A DNA stretch of 64,000 nt from Mytilinidion resinicola (GCF_010093595.1 NW_022985444.1:938654-1002653); one strand, 5' to 3'; shown: positions 43,853 to 55,204, counted from the stretch's first letter. Numbers and translations are program-made. Notes: generated by a model not told the origin, from the sequence alone.

Positions 43853-44815
43853 ATGGGTCCCGGATCAATGTTATTACTTGCCATTTCGCTATTTCATATG
43901 ATCATCCAATGTTCAGCCGGTGCGATACAGATAGATGGAACCTGTGGCGCGGGTCGACAACGCCTCATCGACTTGGCACTGAATGATGTGCAGCGATACG
44001 CAAGAGCAGCTTCTGGAACTGTGGATGTAAGTATCTCATCCGTCTCTTCCGTCAGAGTAATGTATTGGAGAGCTAATCATGTTTCTGGTAGCCAAACAAT
44101 AGATGGTACAAAGCCTGGTTCGGTAGTCCATCCAGCCCAAACATGGGAGACTCCGACATCTTGAACCTATACGACAACCTCTGGATAACGACCAACTATC
44201 CATTTGATCATTTACCATTCACCGTCACCATTCGGTGTGATGGCGACGACAATCCGTTGTCGGTTTGTGGAAGCCGCACTACGTACGTTTGATAGCCCTT
44301 CTCATTCTTTACCAATTTGCCGCCCCATAAATGCCGAAATTCTCACAAAATTGCTGACTCTTGACTGAAGCAAGGCGCAGGTCATATACCAATCCCACAC
44401 AATCTTTCTTTGCGAGCTCTTCTGGCGTGAACCGACCCGATTTCTAATAAATCTAAGCCCGCCCTCGCCTCACATGCAGTCAGAGAGCCTTGACTATTTC
44501 GTGACCTACGGCCAGCTTTTGCTACACGAACTGATGCATATCCAAGATCCATGTCAGTGGCCCACTACATTGTTTGAACCCTTGGCTTGAGAATTCTGAC
44601 GAGTTCCGACTCTAGATATTCAAGATAAGAAAGGCGGCCAGGCATATGGGCACGCGGCGACGCTTCAGTACGCGTTAGACAGCGCGAATGGCGCGCGTCA
44701 AAACGCGGATAATTATGCTTTTTTCGCGAGTGTGGCATATTGGGCTTCGAAGGGGTATAGAAATTGGAGTACGAACCCTAATTGTTTGACGTGCGGGGGT
44801 GGGGAGCTTAGATAG
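43853..44815 (+). CDS. Secreted zinc metallopeptidase (aspzincin/M35-like)
   Basis: Four exons (43853-44026, 44092-44282, 44371-44552, 44616-44815) give 248 residues, and no long continuous ORF reveals it. A signal peptide (MLLLAISLFHMIIQCSA) precedes a mature protein starting IQIDGTCGAG. The zinc motif HELMH is at 174-178 with LLLHELMHIQDP around it. Downstream, GGQAYGHAATLQYAL and NADNYAFFASVAYW are the blocks seen in fungal deuterolysin / Lys-specific metallo-endopeptidase relatives. The aspzincin third ligand (Asp in GTxDxxYG) is not clear here: the Gly-Gly-Gln-Ala-Tyr-Gly stretch lacks it, so activity is uncertain. Cysteines in RCDGDD, SVCGS and NCLTC may pair. It is likely secreted for nutrition or host interaction. 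Confidence 0.75.
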
Positions 44816-45605
44816 TTCGCTGAAAGTCTCCGGGAGACATAAGGAGAGGTATGAGATTCTGGGACTCGGTTCCAAGCTTTTATTCTATTTTTGAAGTGAA
44901 TTGTTACTCCTCTGACAGCTGCTAGGGCGCATTACAACACTAAGACACTCGTTTGCCACCCAATTTCATTGAGCATCGTGAAAAGCGTGAACTTAGACTT
45001 GAAGCCAATTGTAATGCCTGGCATTTATGACTTCGAAGGCCCTGAGTCAGTTTGGTTTCTACCCCACCCCGACCTTGCCATTCTGCGTCAGCAATAGGTG
45101 ATGTACAACTACTTGCAACTTTTATTTCGCATTTTCTCTTTAGCATGACTGTTACCTCGGAATAGCAAGCTGTCAGGCGGGGATTCATATCTTCCCCGCT
45201 CTAGAGCACCCTCCTACTACTTCTTCAAGCTGAAGTTGGATATTGGAACCCACGCAGTACCTTCCACGATTTTGAATAAATTGAAACAGCCGTATGTAAT
45301 GTAAGCCATCTACCCGAATTAAATGTAGATGTACTAATCTTTTGGAGATAGGTGCGGTAAAGCTATTTTCATGATGATTGCTGCGAAAAATACTATTGTC
45401 CCATCCTCCACTGGCAAAATGAACGGCAAACTTAAAGTCAGCAATGGCAGTACTCATAAGCCTGCACCTAAGACCGACGGCATGTCTAAAGAAAACAAAT
45501 CATCTCAGGCAGCGGCTTGCTGATATAGGATTCTTAGTCTCCGTCTCCTTCATTCCACCAAACCTCGGTGCCAACGTCACGAGCAAGCGCTTCCAGAATC
45601 GAACG
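44816..45605. other. Intergenic, nothing recognised
   Basis: 0.8 kb between the protease gene and the LinD-like gene. It contains the latter's promoter. Small overlapping ORFs are not supported. Confidence 0.35.
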
Positions 45606-47558
45606 ATGGTTCAGTGGGCGGTTCTTACAACCATCAGCTTAACTATATTCCATCAGACTATAGTTCCCGTCTCGTCTCGGGTTAAAGCGGCTGCTGTAGG
45701 ATTCATCTTCCCCGGCGCCGGATTCATCGCGTGTGCCAATATCACTGGGGCCATTGCTTTCCTTGTCACCTGGGCATTGCTACCGGCAGCAATGTTTGCC
45801 GTTAGTAGTCGCTGTTTCTGATACTCTGCCTTCGAACAGTAGTGCTAAATCTCGCAGTGGTTCGGAGCCGGAGGGTTCTTGTTCCCAATACTTGTCTGGA
45901 CGCTCAGCGCAGTTGGCGCCTACTTCGCCGCGGGCCAAAGCGTTTTTGAGTACAGCGACAGACTTTCCGTAGTGCTTCTTGGAGCACTCGTATTCTATTT
46001 CAGACACAAGAATGCAATCGAACAGAAAGAAGGCGAAGAGAAGCGTATCAAGCGAAACGAGTACCTTCCGACGGTAGTCGAAGAGATCCATACCACCGCA
46101 ATCCCGGCACCGCCAGACCCGGACCGAGAGCTGACTTTGGATGAACTTCGGGACGTCCAATATGCCATTGACCAAGCGCGTCTTGATATCGGTGATTGGT
46201 CCAACCACACCTACATTGACCAGTTCCAAACCGCCGCACTTCGCTATCAACTCTACGACATGATATACAACCTAGGCACCTACCAAGGGATATACACTCC
46301 GAATTTCCACGGGTACTTGAGCGAAGGTATCCGAAACGTGATTGCCAAATCCTTGACGAAGCCTGTTATGGGGTTCTGGAAGTGGGAGTCCCTTTGGGGG
46401 AAATTCACGACCGACTACGATCCCGTGATTAGGGACAATATTATGGTTACCGGCTTCCTCCAACAAGCTGTGATGCTCTACACCGCCAACACTAGAGACA
46501 TGCAATATACCAAACCTGGCAGCCTAAAGTTCGATGTCACCGATAAAACCTCCTACCACCACGACGTTCATTCGGTAGACAAAGCGCTAGTCGACCAGTG
46601 GAACAGCAACCCGTACTGCCTATTCCCCTGCGAGCCGAACTGGATCTATACGCCTTGCAACTTCATGGGCATGACTGGGCAGGTGATTTACGATCGTGTT
46701 TTTGGTACGAAGCATGCTGAAGACATCAAACCGCGGTTCCTAGAGTCCCTCATGTCGAACTTCGCCGATAAGTCCGGAAGCATCCTCCCTATTCGCTCAG
46801 CCATAACCGGCTTCACGATCCCCGGGCTGACTGGTGCACTAATCGATCTTACCAACGGCGTCATCACCCGCGGCTACCTTCCTCAGCTGGCTGAACAGTC
46901 GTATGCGCTCTTCAAAGGCGAATGTCTCCGCTATGATGAAGTCACCAAGGAACTCAGTTTCGTTGGGCTGAGTGGAGCGGATAACTTGGACACTGGAAAC
47001 TATGAGACCGGGACGCACGCTATCTATCCTCACGTCGCGTATGTTGCTGCGGAGTTCGGGGATGAGAAGATTCGAGTCGCGGCCCTGAAGTACATTGATG
47101 ATCATGTTGGGCTTGAGACGACGAGCACAGGTGCTAGACGAGCGAAGCTGGGTTCGTTCTTTTATAACATGGCCAGATTAAAGGGCACTTTGCTTCGTTG
47201 CAACGATTGGCTGAATCTGACTCGAGAGGCATGTGCATTTTAGCTTCTTTTGACGCCGACGTCGCTGACAATTGCTCTCCAGGGCCCGTCCAAAACGACC
47301 CTCGCTGGTCCTATACTATCTGAGGTCCCGTATCCCGGAGTCTTAGTCGCAAAAGCTCGTTCGCACACTGGAAAAGATCTCGAGCTTGTCCTTTACCCGT
47401 CTGCTGCTGCAGGCGACTTCACCTTGGGGATCAGTCGCTTGGAGCCGGGCCGAAAGTATACCTATGACGAGAAGGAAGTTACTGCAGACTCCTCTGGCAA
47501 CATTCGCATCTCGGCTCAGGTTGATGGGAGAACATTGGTTAATCTGACGCCTGCGTGA
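45606..47558 (+). CDS. Linalool dehydratase/isomerase-domain membrane protein
   Basis: Three exons (45606-45800, 45858-47228, 47283-47558) give 613 residues. The N-terminal part has several membrane segments (AAAVGFIFPGAGFIACANITGAIAFLVTWALLP, GGFLFPILVWTLSAVGAYFA, LSVVLLGALVFYF). The soluble domain matches LinD (PF18566): YDMIYNLGTYQGIYTP, DNIMVTGFLQQAVMLY, and FPCEPNWIYTPCN near residue 323. The two cysteines there are nine residues apart, as in the catalytic Cys171/Cys180 pair of the bacterial enzyme. NAMARLKGT-like LFYNMARLKG and GPILSEVPYP follow. The bacterial enzyme converts linalool to myrcene or geraniol, and fungal homologues have been seen in secondary-metabolite contexts. The second intron appears to use a GC donor (GAG|GCATGT). 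Substrate here is unknown. No terpene synthase is nearby. Confidence 0.82.
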
Positions 47559-47562
47559 TTAC

Positions 47563-47792
47563 TACAGTGCTAGGTCAAAAGTTTGGGCACTTCGGACATC
47601 TGCTCCGGGTTTCCAGACATCCTTTTAATATTCTACATACAACATGAATATCGATGCAGTGAGAATAGGCCTACCGTTTGACCAGCTGAAGACATGCTGG
47701 TTGGGGTACTCCTTACAGTAGTAAGAAGTGAGCAAAAGTGAAGCCCAACCAGCGAGATATCCGCGTGCCTAAACTTATGACCTAACACTGTA
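47563..47792 (+). mobile_element. MITE copy C (230 bp)
   Basis: 230 bp including TA at both ends, inserted only 4 bp after the stop of the LinD-like gene. The left end reads TACAGTGCTAGGTCAAAAGT and the right end ACTTATGACCTAACACTGTA, the best-preserved inverted repeats of the family. The orientation is as in copy A. It may now supply the 3' UTR of the upstream gene. Confidence 0.9.
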
Positions 47793-47891
47793 TTAAACCA
47801 ATTTAAGCAAATTATTCGATCATTTCTATATTGCCCTTTTTCCTACTCGCTGAAGTGCTATTAACCCCTCGTTCTGCGCCATGCCTTTTCC

Positions 47892-48817
47892 CTAAATCAA
47901 CTTCACCCCCACTCCCGCCTGCGTATACGGATAAAGGATCGCCTCAATCGTCCTCCTCTCGCTGCTCCCCTCATCGCCTATCCAAAACGCCCGGAACGGC
48001 TGCGTCGCGACCTGCAACTGAATCAAGTTGACATCCACCTCCCCATATGCCGTGATACTCGCATAGCCAGGACTGTAGTTCACGACCTGCGAGAGCTCAA
48101 AGAGCTGAGCCGTGGCGTTCGCGCCGTTGCAGGGCTGGAATGAGAATGTCGCGTTCTGGGTGGCGTCGGTGGTTGAGAACGTCAGGCAGCGCTTAGAGTG
48201 CGTGATCTGGGTGGTTGTGATGTAATTTATGTAGCAGCCGCCTGCGGAAGGGGTATGTTAGCTTTGGTTGCAGACTTTTAAGTATTTATTCGGATGTAGG
48301 CAAGATCAGACGCGTATTTGGGCATGCTTTGGTACGGGAGGGTCAAGTGTCTGGAGAAGTGTCACTTGCAACGCAATAGCCAAGTGCAACGTCTCCTCGC
48401 ACTTTTGAACTTCTTGGGATAGACCAAGAGTTACCCAAACGGAGTGGCTGGCACGTGATATTACCCGGAAGTATACTCCAGTGTTAGAAAGAAAAGAAGG
48501 GCAGACGTACCATGAGTACAGCTTGACTGGGTTGTAAAAGTACAATTCGTAAGGGTGAAGGGCGCACTCTTGTTGTGATGGGATGGGCTGACAATCTTCC
48601 AAGGACTGCTGGCAGTTGCGTTCGCCGGGAAAGTGACGTTTTGAAAGGGGTTGCCGGAGGGGCCGTTGCCATTGTCGTAAAAAGAGATGTGATAGGATTT
48701 TGCGGTCGAGTTCTTAGCTACGAATGTCGAGCAAATGTTCGACGCGTTAGATGCGGCTTCGGCAGTGCTACTGAGGACTGGTAGAAGAAAGAGGATGGCA
48801 CGGCTAAAGTACTTCAT
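47892..48817 (-). CDS. Small secreted protein 2 (effector candidate)
   Basis: Two exons (48511-48817, 47892-48241) with a long 269-bp intron (GTACGT...CCGCAG) give 218 residues. The signal peptide is MKYFSRAILFLLPVLSSTAEA. The mature part has about ten N-x-S/T sites (for example NASN, KNST, QNVT, ANAT, TNCT) and six cysteines (NICST, TNCTF, SSCTH, GGCYI, KRCLT, QPCNG), so it is probably a glycosylated, disulfide-bonded extracellular protein. The second exon reads as beta-rich (TAYGEVDVNLIQLQV, FRAFWIGDEGS). I do not recognise the family. It lies next to the MITE and the LinD-like gene. Confidence 0.65.
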
Positions 48818-49698
48818 CTTGAGGACTGTTTTGAGGATTCTGAGGGTACACTTCCGAGATCATGAGAAGAAAGGAACGGCTGAGGTTTCGAGGAAATTAC
48901 TCAGCTTTTATCCGGCTGGGACCCCGTGGTACAGCAGGGATGATACCTTCTTCATTATCGCGGAGCGGGACGTGCCTCTGTCGATCGTGGTGATCAGTAA
49001 TGGGTGCACGACCTCCCGTCTCACGATCTGCAGGAACATTTTCTAGATTTGGTTGATAGTCGGCATGAATTTCGCTTGCAGTTGACGAAAAGGAAATCAT
49101 CTTCGGGGCAAGTGTACCAGTGCCGAAATTCCCGTACCTATTCTTACGTTCTTTGTACAGCTCATCAGTAATACAATCTTGTAAACCAATTGCTTCGAGC
49201 TGGTTTTTGTCTCTACTCTTGACAGTTGAGTCGACAATGTCGTTGTCAAAAGACGTTACCGTACCAAGATATAGGTTTTGGTACTCCCTGCAGCTGCTTG
49301 GATACCCCGATAAGCTTTCAAAACTCCAAGTGCGATGTAAAGGCCAACGCAGTAGAATTCAGACCACCCTTTAACCATGCTAATACCTGCAAGCTAAGGA
49401 ACTCCTTACAGTGGTGTCGAGCAAGCAAGAGCTTGGTCGCGGCGGTGAGATATCCGTGTCCATATTTCGCGCGTTCGGGCCGACAACCTGAAGACTCAAG
49501 GAGCTGAAGTACCACAAAAAGCTCTAATAGCACGTCGTGCCACTTGCATGGTCATAAAGTAATGAAATTACATCTCACCATCGACATTCACTTAAGTGGC
49601 ACAAGATCTCACCATCCAAAGAGCACAATAACAACGATTAAGTTTTGGAGAATACCGAAGCATAGGCTCGCTTGAATTCGGCAAGAAAAGTGACCTCT
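48818..49698. other. Intergenic with degenerate MITE
   Basis: 0.9 kb with the promoter of the secreted protein and a decayed MITE copy (see 49262-49490). No gene. Confidence 0.4.
49262..49490 (+). mobile_element. Degenerate MITE copy D
   Basis: About 229 bp with the same internal order as copies A and C: CTCCTTACAGTGGT, GAGCAAGCAAGAGC, GGTGAGATATCCG, and a partially preserved left arm (ATAGGTTTTGGTAC). The ends are eroded and the inverted repeat is barely visible. Boundaries are approximate. Confidence 0.6.
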
Positions 49699-51963
49699 CT
49701 ACCAACCCTTTCCATCCCATCCTGGTGCCGGTTTAGTACCTAATCCAAACGCTGCCTTGATATGGCGCTGACGGCCGCGTCCTGGCCGGCCCGAGATCTG
49801 ATGTGTACTCAATGCTAGAGCGTCACCAATTACTACTAGCAAGCGTCCTCCTGGTGGTCCGGTTGTCCCTTCATTCGTGACCCAAATGACGGGTTCATCC
49901 TTCCGGAACGAGAATTTCCTTGTATCTTCCCACTTCGGAGTATGCTCTGCACTTTTCACCGAATCTATATCTCCCATCAGTGTCTCAGGCCCTTGATTGC
50001 GCAATCGCCTTGAGTACATGAGCTTTGGCTTTCGAGCTTCCTCCAATAGAGGGCGAAAGAAATATGCAAGCTTTGCATCAAATTTGTCGAGCGCTGCAGC
50101 ACTCTCTTTCGCTTCCTCTTCTCGGCCGTTCACAAGCTTCCCTAAGGTGTCAGCTTCCTGCGTATGGGAAGGTCTCTCCTGATCTGCTTTCGGGTTATCT
50201 CGTTCATTTCCCAGTCTCTAATGCAAGTCTCTAGGATCCGTATCTCTTCAGCGGACGCTCTGTCTTCCACAATGTTGATTTGCGCTCGTACGTTTTTGAG
50301 TTCGCCTTTGATCCTAATTTTGTCAATCTTAACTTCCTCCATGGGTTCAATCAGGTAGAGCTTCTTTCCATCCATGGGCCCATTTCGCCTCCAAATGACC
50401 GTGTCACCAGCGATGTCAGCAACAACGATATCCGTCTGGAAATCTTTTAGCACTGCGCATTGTATTTCGGGGTTTCTCATCATAACGCGCACGCTGGAAT
50501 GGATGTTTTGTCCAATCAAGGTACCGGAGAACACGGTGGCATAACGGTCGAGTTTCGTGTTCTCGATTGTGGGGATTCCCCTTGGAACGTGGGCATCAAA
50601 GTCTCGTCAACTTGCCCCCAAGAAGCGGAATATGCCTTTCATGGAATTTGAAATTTTGCCTGATAGCCAAATCATTAGCAAGGCGCTTCAAAAAAGCAAA
50701 AGACAAGATGCCTGCATGGAACACTATACAGTACTAGGTCAGAAGTCTGCACACACAGATTCAACACTGCTCGGTTCCGATCTTGCTCACTCGATACCAC
50801 TGTGAGGAGTGCTCTAGTCAGTAAGTAGCTAGTCAGTCAAGAGGCAGTATAATTTGCACTGCTGTCACTTCCCGAAAAGACATTTAATGAAGGAAATATA
50901 AGTATAAGACATACCTATCGAAGCATCATGCGTTCCTTCCAAAGGATGACTTCTGAGATCAATAAGTCTAGGATCGCGTTGAAGTTCAAAGTTGAAGTTC
51001 TTATGGAAGTCCAAGTAATCAAGGCTCAACAGCTTCTTTAGACCTTGGTCTGAAATACCCAATTTCGTATGTTCCCGTAGTTGAGCAACCATTCATATCA
51101 AGGAAATATTTGCAAAGGTCATGTTCTTGTTGCCTCCACCCACGTCACTGTGGGCTCCAAGAAACTAACACTGTCTCAGCGTGGTTTTTTCCGGCGGATT
51201 GACCCAGAGTAGAGGTTTGAAGTTCTTTCGTTCCTCATTCAAAGCCAGAGCGTGAAAAACATTGTTGAGAGTATGCGGAATGCTTGCTTCCACAAACTCT
51301 AATGCGTTGTGAGTGATACTCGGTAGCGGCAAGGGTAAGGGAAGGCCAATTGCTGCGACGGTATCCCAGACCGCACATGCTTCAATGCTTATCGGTCGTC
51401 GCAGGAGCTCGCGGTTTTCCAGAACCGTCAAAAAGGATTCGAACCAGGCCTTGCGCCCGGCATCGGCAGTCTTCGACGAGCCGTTCAGATTTGTCCAGTT
51501 CTCGTACAGTGCGTGCAAATGGACGAGATCTTCCTTGGTCAAGAGCCCAATGTCATTGACGAGAGCGAGGATGCAACGAACGGTGTACGCCCCGCGTGAA
51601 AAGCCAACGAGATAAATCTCGTCCTCTGGGTTGCCGACGTTTAGGCATATGAAGGAGTAGACGTTCCGCACTATGAACTCGAGTCCTACAGTCACAAATT
51701 AGTCCAAAAGTCCGCAGCATACATAGCTTTGTAGGCGCACCTATGCCTATCGAAGCATCGACGGCATTAATATGCTTCCATGTCCCAGATCCAATGCCAG
51801 TGTGGTAATACACGATTTGCGCAACTCCATCCGGAGCTACATCTTCGATACATCTCGAGAGGCGCGACACGTTCGTCAACGGACTATCCGTACTGACGCT
51901 ACTATTCCAGGTCCCATCGCAACAGATGATCAGGCGCTTCTTCGGCTGCAGTCGATTCGCCAT
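49699..51963 (-). pseudogene. Second DUF2235 gene, decayed and interrupted by a MITE-like repeat
   Basis: The N-terminal exon (about 51743-51963) reads LIICCDGTWN and NVSRLSRCI. After an intron (near 51685-51742) come YLVGFSRGAYTVRCILALV with the GxSxG-type elbow and AVWDTVAAIG, ending TTLRQC-stop. Beyond that stop the frame continues FLGAHSDVGGGNKN, then another stop, then MVAQLREHTKL and EGTHDASIG. Both stops (TAG, TGA) sit where relatives have Trp (QCWFLGAH, LIWMVAQL). A repeat element (50727-50862) follows. On its far side the family C-terminus resumes with SMKGIFRFLG, a TGA, AHVPRGIPTIEN and IHSSVRVMMRNPE (ORF 50142-50534). A frame change near 50190 leads into the last open stretch (49699-50133). 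No full-length product is possible. The N-terminal 250 residues alone could still be made. Confidence 0.7.
50727..50862 (+). mobile_element. Truncated MITE-like repeat E inside DUF2235 pseudogene
   Basis: Begins TACAGTACTAGGTCAGAAG and continues GATCTTGCTCACTCGATACCACTGTGAGG, AGTCAGTCAAGAGGCAGTAT. This is the left two-thirds of an element related to the 230-bp MITEs. The right terminus is missing or diverged, and the end point is approximate. Confidence 0.65.
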
Positions 51964-52868
51964 GTTGCAAAGTCTGAGGAGAAGGAGAGGGAGCGGGTGA
52001 GGAGTTGCGTTGCAGCCTTGCGCAGCAGCTAAGAGGCATATAAGCGCCCAGATGGTAACCGCCGTCAGCTAGACCCTTTGTCGTGGTACACGTCCACAGG
52101 CGTTATAGAAATATACTACCAAGCAAAACGGAATTCTAAGTTATGGCCTTCAACAGGCTGAGAAACTAAAAGTTATTCATAGTACAGTTGCTAGAACTGC
52201 TCGCTGCTCCACTTCGCTGCTGGACCTATCAAGATATCCCTCCTCAGCCTCAGCGGGTAAGAAGCCGGGCAGAGCTGCAGACAGCGTCTCAAGAGACGAG
52301 TCCTGCAATTGCCCTGCATCGTCCGAGATCGGGTTGTGGTGGCCCAGGAGAGGCAAAAAGGCTGACGAGGAAGTTCAGCCGCGTCAACAGGCGTTCCAAT
52401 GATTGAACTGACGCCGTTGATCTGCTGCCGAAGCCCGACGTGTGAAACGAATAGTAACGCCACGTTGCGACTGACGAAGATACGAATGCAAAGCAGCTCG
52501 ATAACTTCGGTCTAAAAAGAAGAACGAATGAAAGAAATGGCGTCGATGTCGTGCCAGTAGAGATCAACCCCTCTCTTGTCGATCAGCTCGATCATGAAAA
52601 TCAAGTGAGACTTCCTGCTTTGTAGATCAATACAGGAGACGTTCGCGGCAGATTGGAAGACGAGCATCATGATCTGAGATGGGGGACATCGTCACGACCG
52701 CGATGAGGATTCGACGCGGTGGTCGGTGCGGTGACCTGGGTGGCAGGGTGGCAGGGTAGGCAGAGGCGCTCTGCCAAGCAAGGACCTCAGCCCTTCTCCA
52801 CGTTATGTAGGCATCAACATCCTCATGACCTTCTACTTTTGTGCGAACTGTCATGGTAGACTCGCGAC
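51964..52868. other. Divergent intergenic region
   Basis: 0.9 kb between the start of the DUF2235 pseudogene (minus) and the second HET gene (plus). No supported gene. Small overlapping ORFs at 52190-52570 on both strands have no family signature. Confidence 0.4.
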
Positions 52869-55159
52869 ATGTTGTGCGACAAGTGTACTGACATCCACTT
52901 CAAGCGGATTGAAGACTGCGACGTAATCCGAAAAGAGCCAGATCGGCTGAAGGGAAGCGACTCTATCGACATATTTCATTGCTTATTCTATTTCCATCAC
53001 AAGAACAGACATGATTTGGAAAGATCTGCCGACCGAGGCTGCCACTTCTGTGGTATGCTTTGGGGTAGACTACTCGGACAGGATGGCCGTCATGGTCTGA
53101 TTTCTAAGTATCGCTTTGCTCGCGGCGAGGTGATTCTGCGCCGGTCTATTGTAGAGAAGTGGATTGACGATAAGTCTGGCACTGGGCTACACGATTGGAA
53201 TAAAGGCGACTGGATCTACATTCAATGCGAGGACCAAAACTTCACAACTACGAGCTCCGAAGCGTATTCAGGTATGTGCCAGATTGAGCTTCTGTCGGGA
53301 TGCTACTTAACCTCTCACTCACTATTTCAGGCGCAGTAGCCGCAATGCTCGAGGCTTTAACGTCTTGCAAGGATATAGAGTCCTTAGGTCGAGCGATGAG
53401 AGGTACCCCGGCGCTTTTGGACGACCCTGAGCTTCAAAAGATCAACTCGGACCTTGTCCCATCGCGAGACCCAAGCATCTATTCACCTTGGCTTGATCTA
53501 TCGACCGCGTCACCAGCTAGTATGGCACTTGCATCCATTTGGCTACGAAACTGCCTCGAAAACCACTTACCGTGCAATAATGCCCAGGGCGAGACTACAT
53601 TACCACGGCGCATTATCGACATCACCTCTCCCCAGCACCCGTTTCTTGATGACGGGAATGATAGGAAGGGCGAGTATCTGACATTGAGCTACAAGTGGGG
53701 AGAAAGTCACCGATACGTGACGACGACGGAGACCGAGAGTAAACACCGAAAGGAAATACCGCTGAAAGACCTTCCTTGGACGTTCAAGGAAGCCATACAC
53801 GTGGCTCATAGTCTTGGATTCCGTTGGATTTGGATAGATGCCCTTTGCATCCTTCAAGACTCTACGGAAGACCAGCTCCGGGAGATAGGGCTCATGGACC
53901 AGATATTCCGTTGGTCTACCTTAACACTTTATGCAGCTGCTGGTAACAATGCGGATGCCGGACTATCAGTAAATCGAGATCCTAGATGCGTCAAACCATG
54001 CTCCCTACCTTTGAAGACGACACTCGACGGCAAGACAGCCTCGGGGGAAAGCTACATCATGCTCGATGGTGTCAACGTCAGTGGACCGCTGTTTGAACGT
54101 GGATGGGTCTTACAAGAAGAAGTCCTCGCATCTCGAGGGCTTATATTCGGAGAGCGCGAACTAGCCTGGCGCTGCCTCTGCGGATTCTCTACTGAGAGTC
54201 GTCCAAATTACAAGCACCGAGTGGACAGATGGCAAGACCTAGGGCATAATCAATACGACAAGTGGCGGTCATATTCCTCGGGATTAGACGGATTTGACAC
54301 GCTTCGAATGTGGCTCTATGAGAAAGATCCAGTTCCGGACCGGACACCATGGCAACGAGATAATCAATTTGATCACTGGTACACCTTGGTAAAAGAATAC
54401 AGCCGGCGATCTCTTACATACTCTTCAGATGTCCTTCCAGCTCTTTCTGGCCTCGCTAATGCCTTGGCAAAAAAGCATGGCTGCACCTACGTGGCAGGTC
54501 TGTGGAAAGAAGACCTGCAAATTGGTTTGATTTGGTATGTGACAGGCAGGCCTTACCACTATCGGCAGCTACTAAAGGATCGTCCTGACGACTGGAACAT
54601 AAATCTTCCGTCATGGTCTTGGGCCTCACAATGGGGTAAGGCCATCAGCTTCCGAAATTGGCAGAACAACAATACCCAGATTGTACCGGAGGGCATGAAA
54701 GTATACAGCGGCTTACAGCCCATCAGCCCATCCCAAGAAGTAAAAGCCGATGCAACGAACAGCCTGATAGTGACTGCTCGTGTTAGGACCGTAGTTGTCT
54801 ACCAGACGACAAGCGTTGAGCATAACGACCGAGAAGATGCATGTTGGATCGCAGGCATCAAGGATCCAGTTTCTGGAGACAAAATTGGCCATATAGCGTT
54901 GGACTCGGACCCTTCTCAAGTGCCGATGCGACTAGTCTACTGTCTCCTTTGCACTGCCCGAGAGAAATACGGCGAGTGGCATCTCACTGGTCTTGGGCTA
55001 GTTCCAACGGACGAATCTTATGAGGAGTTTACTAGAGTTGGCCTTGCTTTCGTAAGGAAAAAGGGCTGGTTCGGCGAGTTGGACAGGTTGACCGATGAAG
55101 ATTGGGGTTCTCCGAGGTCTAGGGACAGCAGGTATCTGAGAACAGTCCGCATAGTCTAA
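52869..55159 (+). CDS. HET-domain protein 2
   Basis: Two exons (52869-53271, 53331-55159) with a 59-bp intron (GTATGT...TTTCAG) give 743 residues. The N-terminal 110 residues have metal-ligand-like pairs (CDKC, HFCGMLWG). The HET domain spans roughly residues 245-400, with YLTLSYKWGE, LPWTFKEAIHVAHSLGFRWIWIDALCILQDS, MDQIFRWSTLTLYAAAGNNADAGL and RGWVLQEEVLASRGLIFGERELAWRC. The C-terminal half contains LPSWSWASQWG, usual in this class. HET proteins control heterokaryon incompatibility and cell death. There is no signal peptide. It lies divergently beside a decayed DUF2235 gene, mirroring the arrangement of the first HET gene, also next to a decayed DUF2235 gene. The 3' side carries tandem MITE-like repeats within 50 bp of the stop. 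Confidence 0.92.
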
Positions 55160-55204
55160 ATGTGTTCGTCTTTTCAACATCTCAATTTGCGACTTTTGAG
55201 TAGA

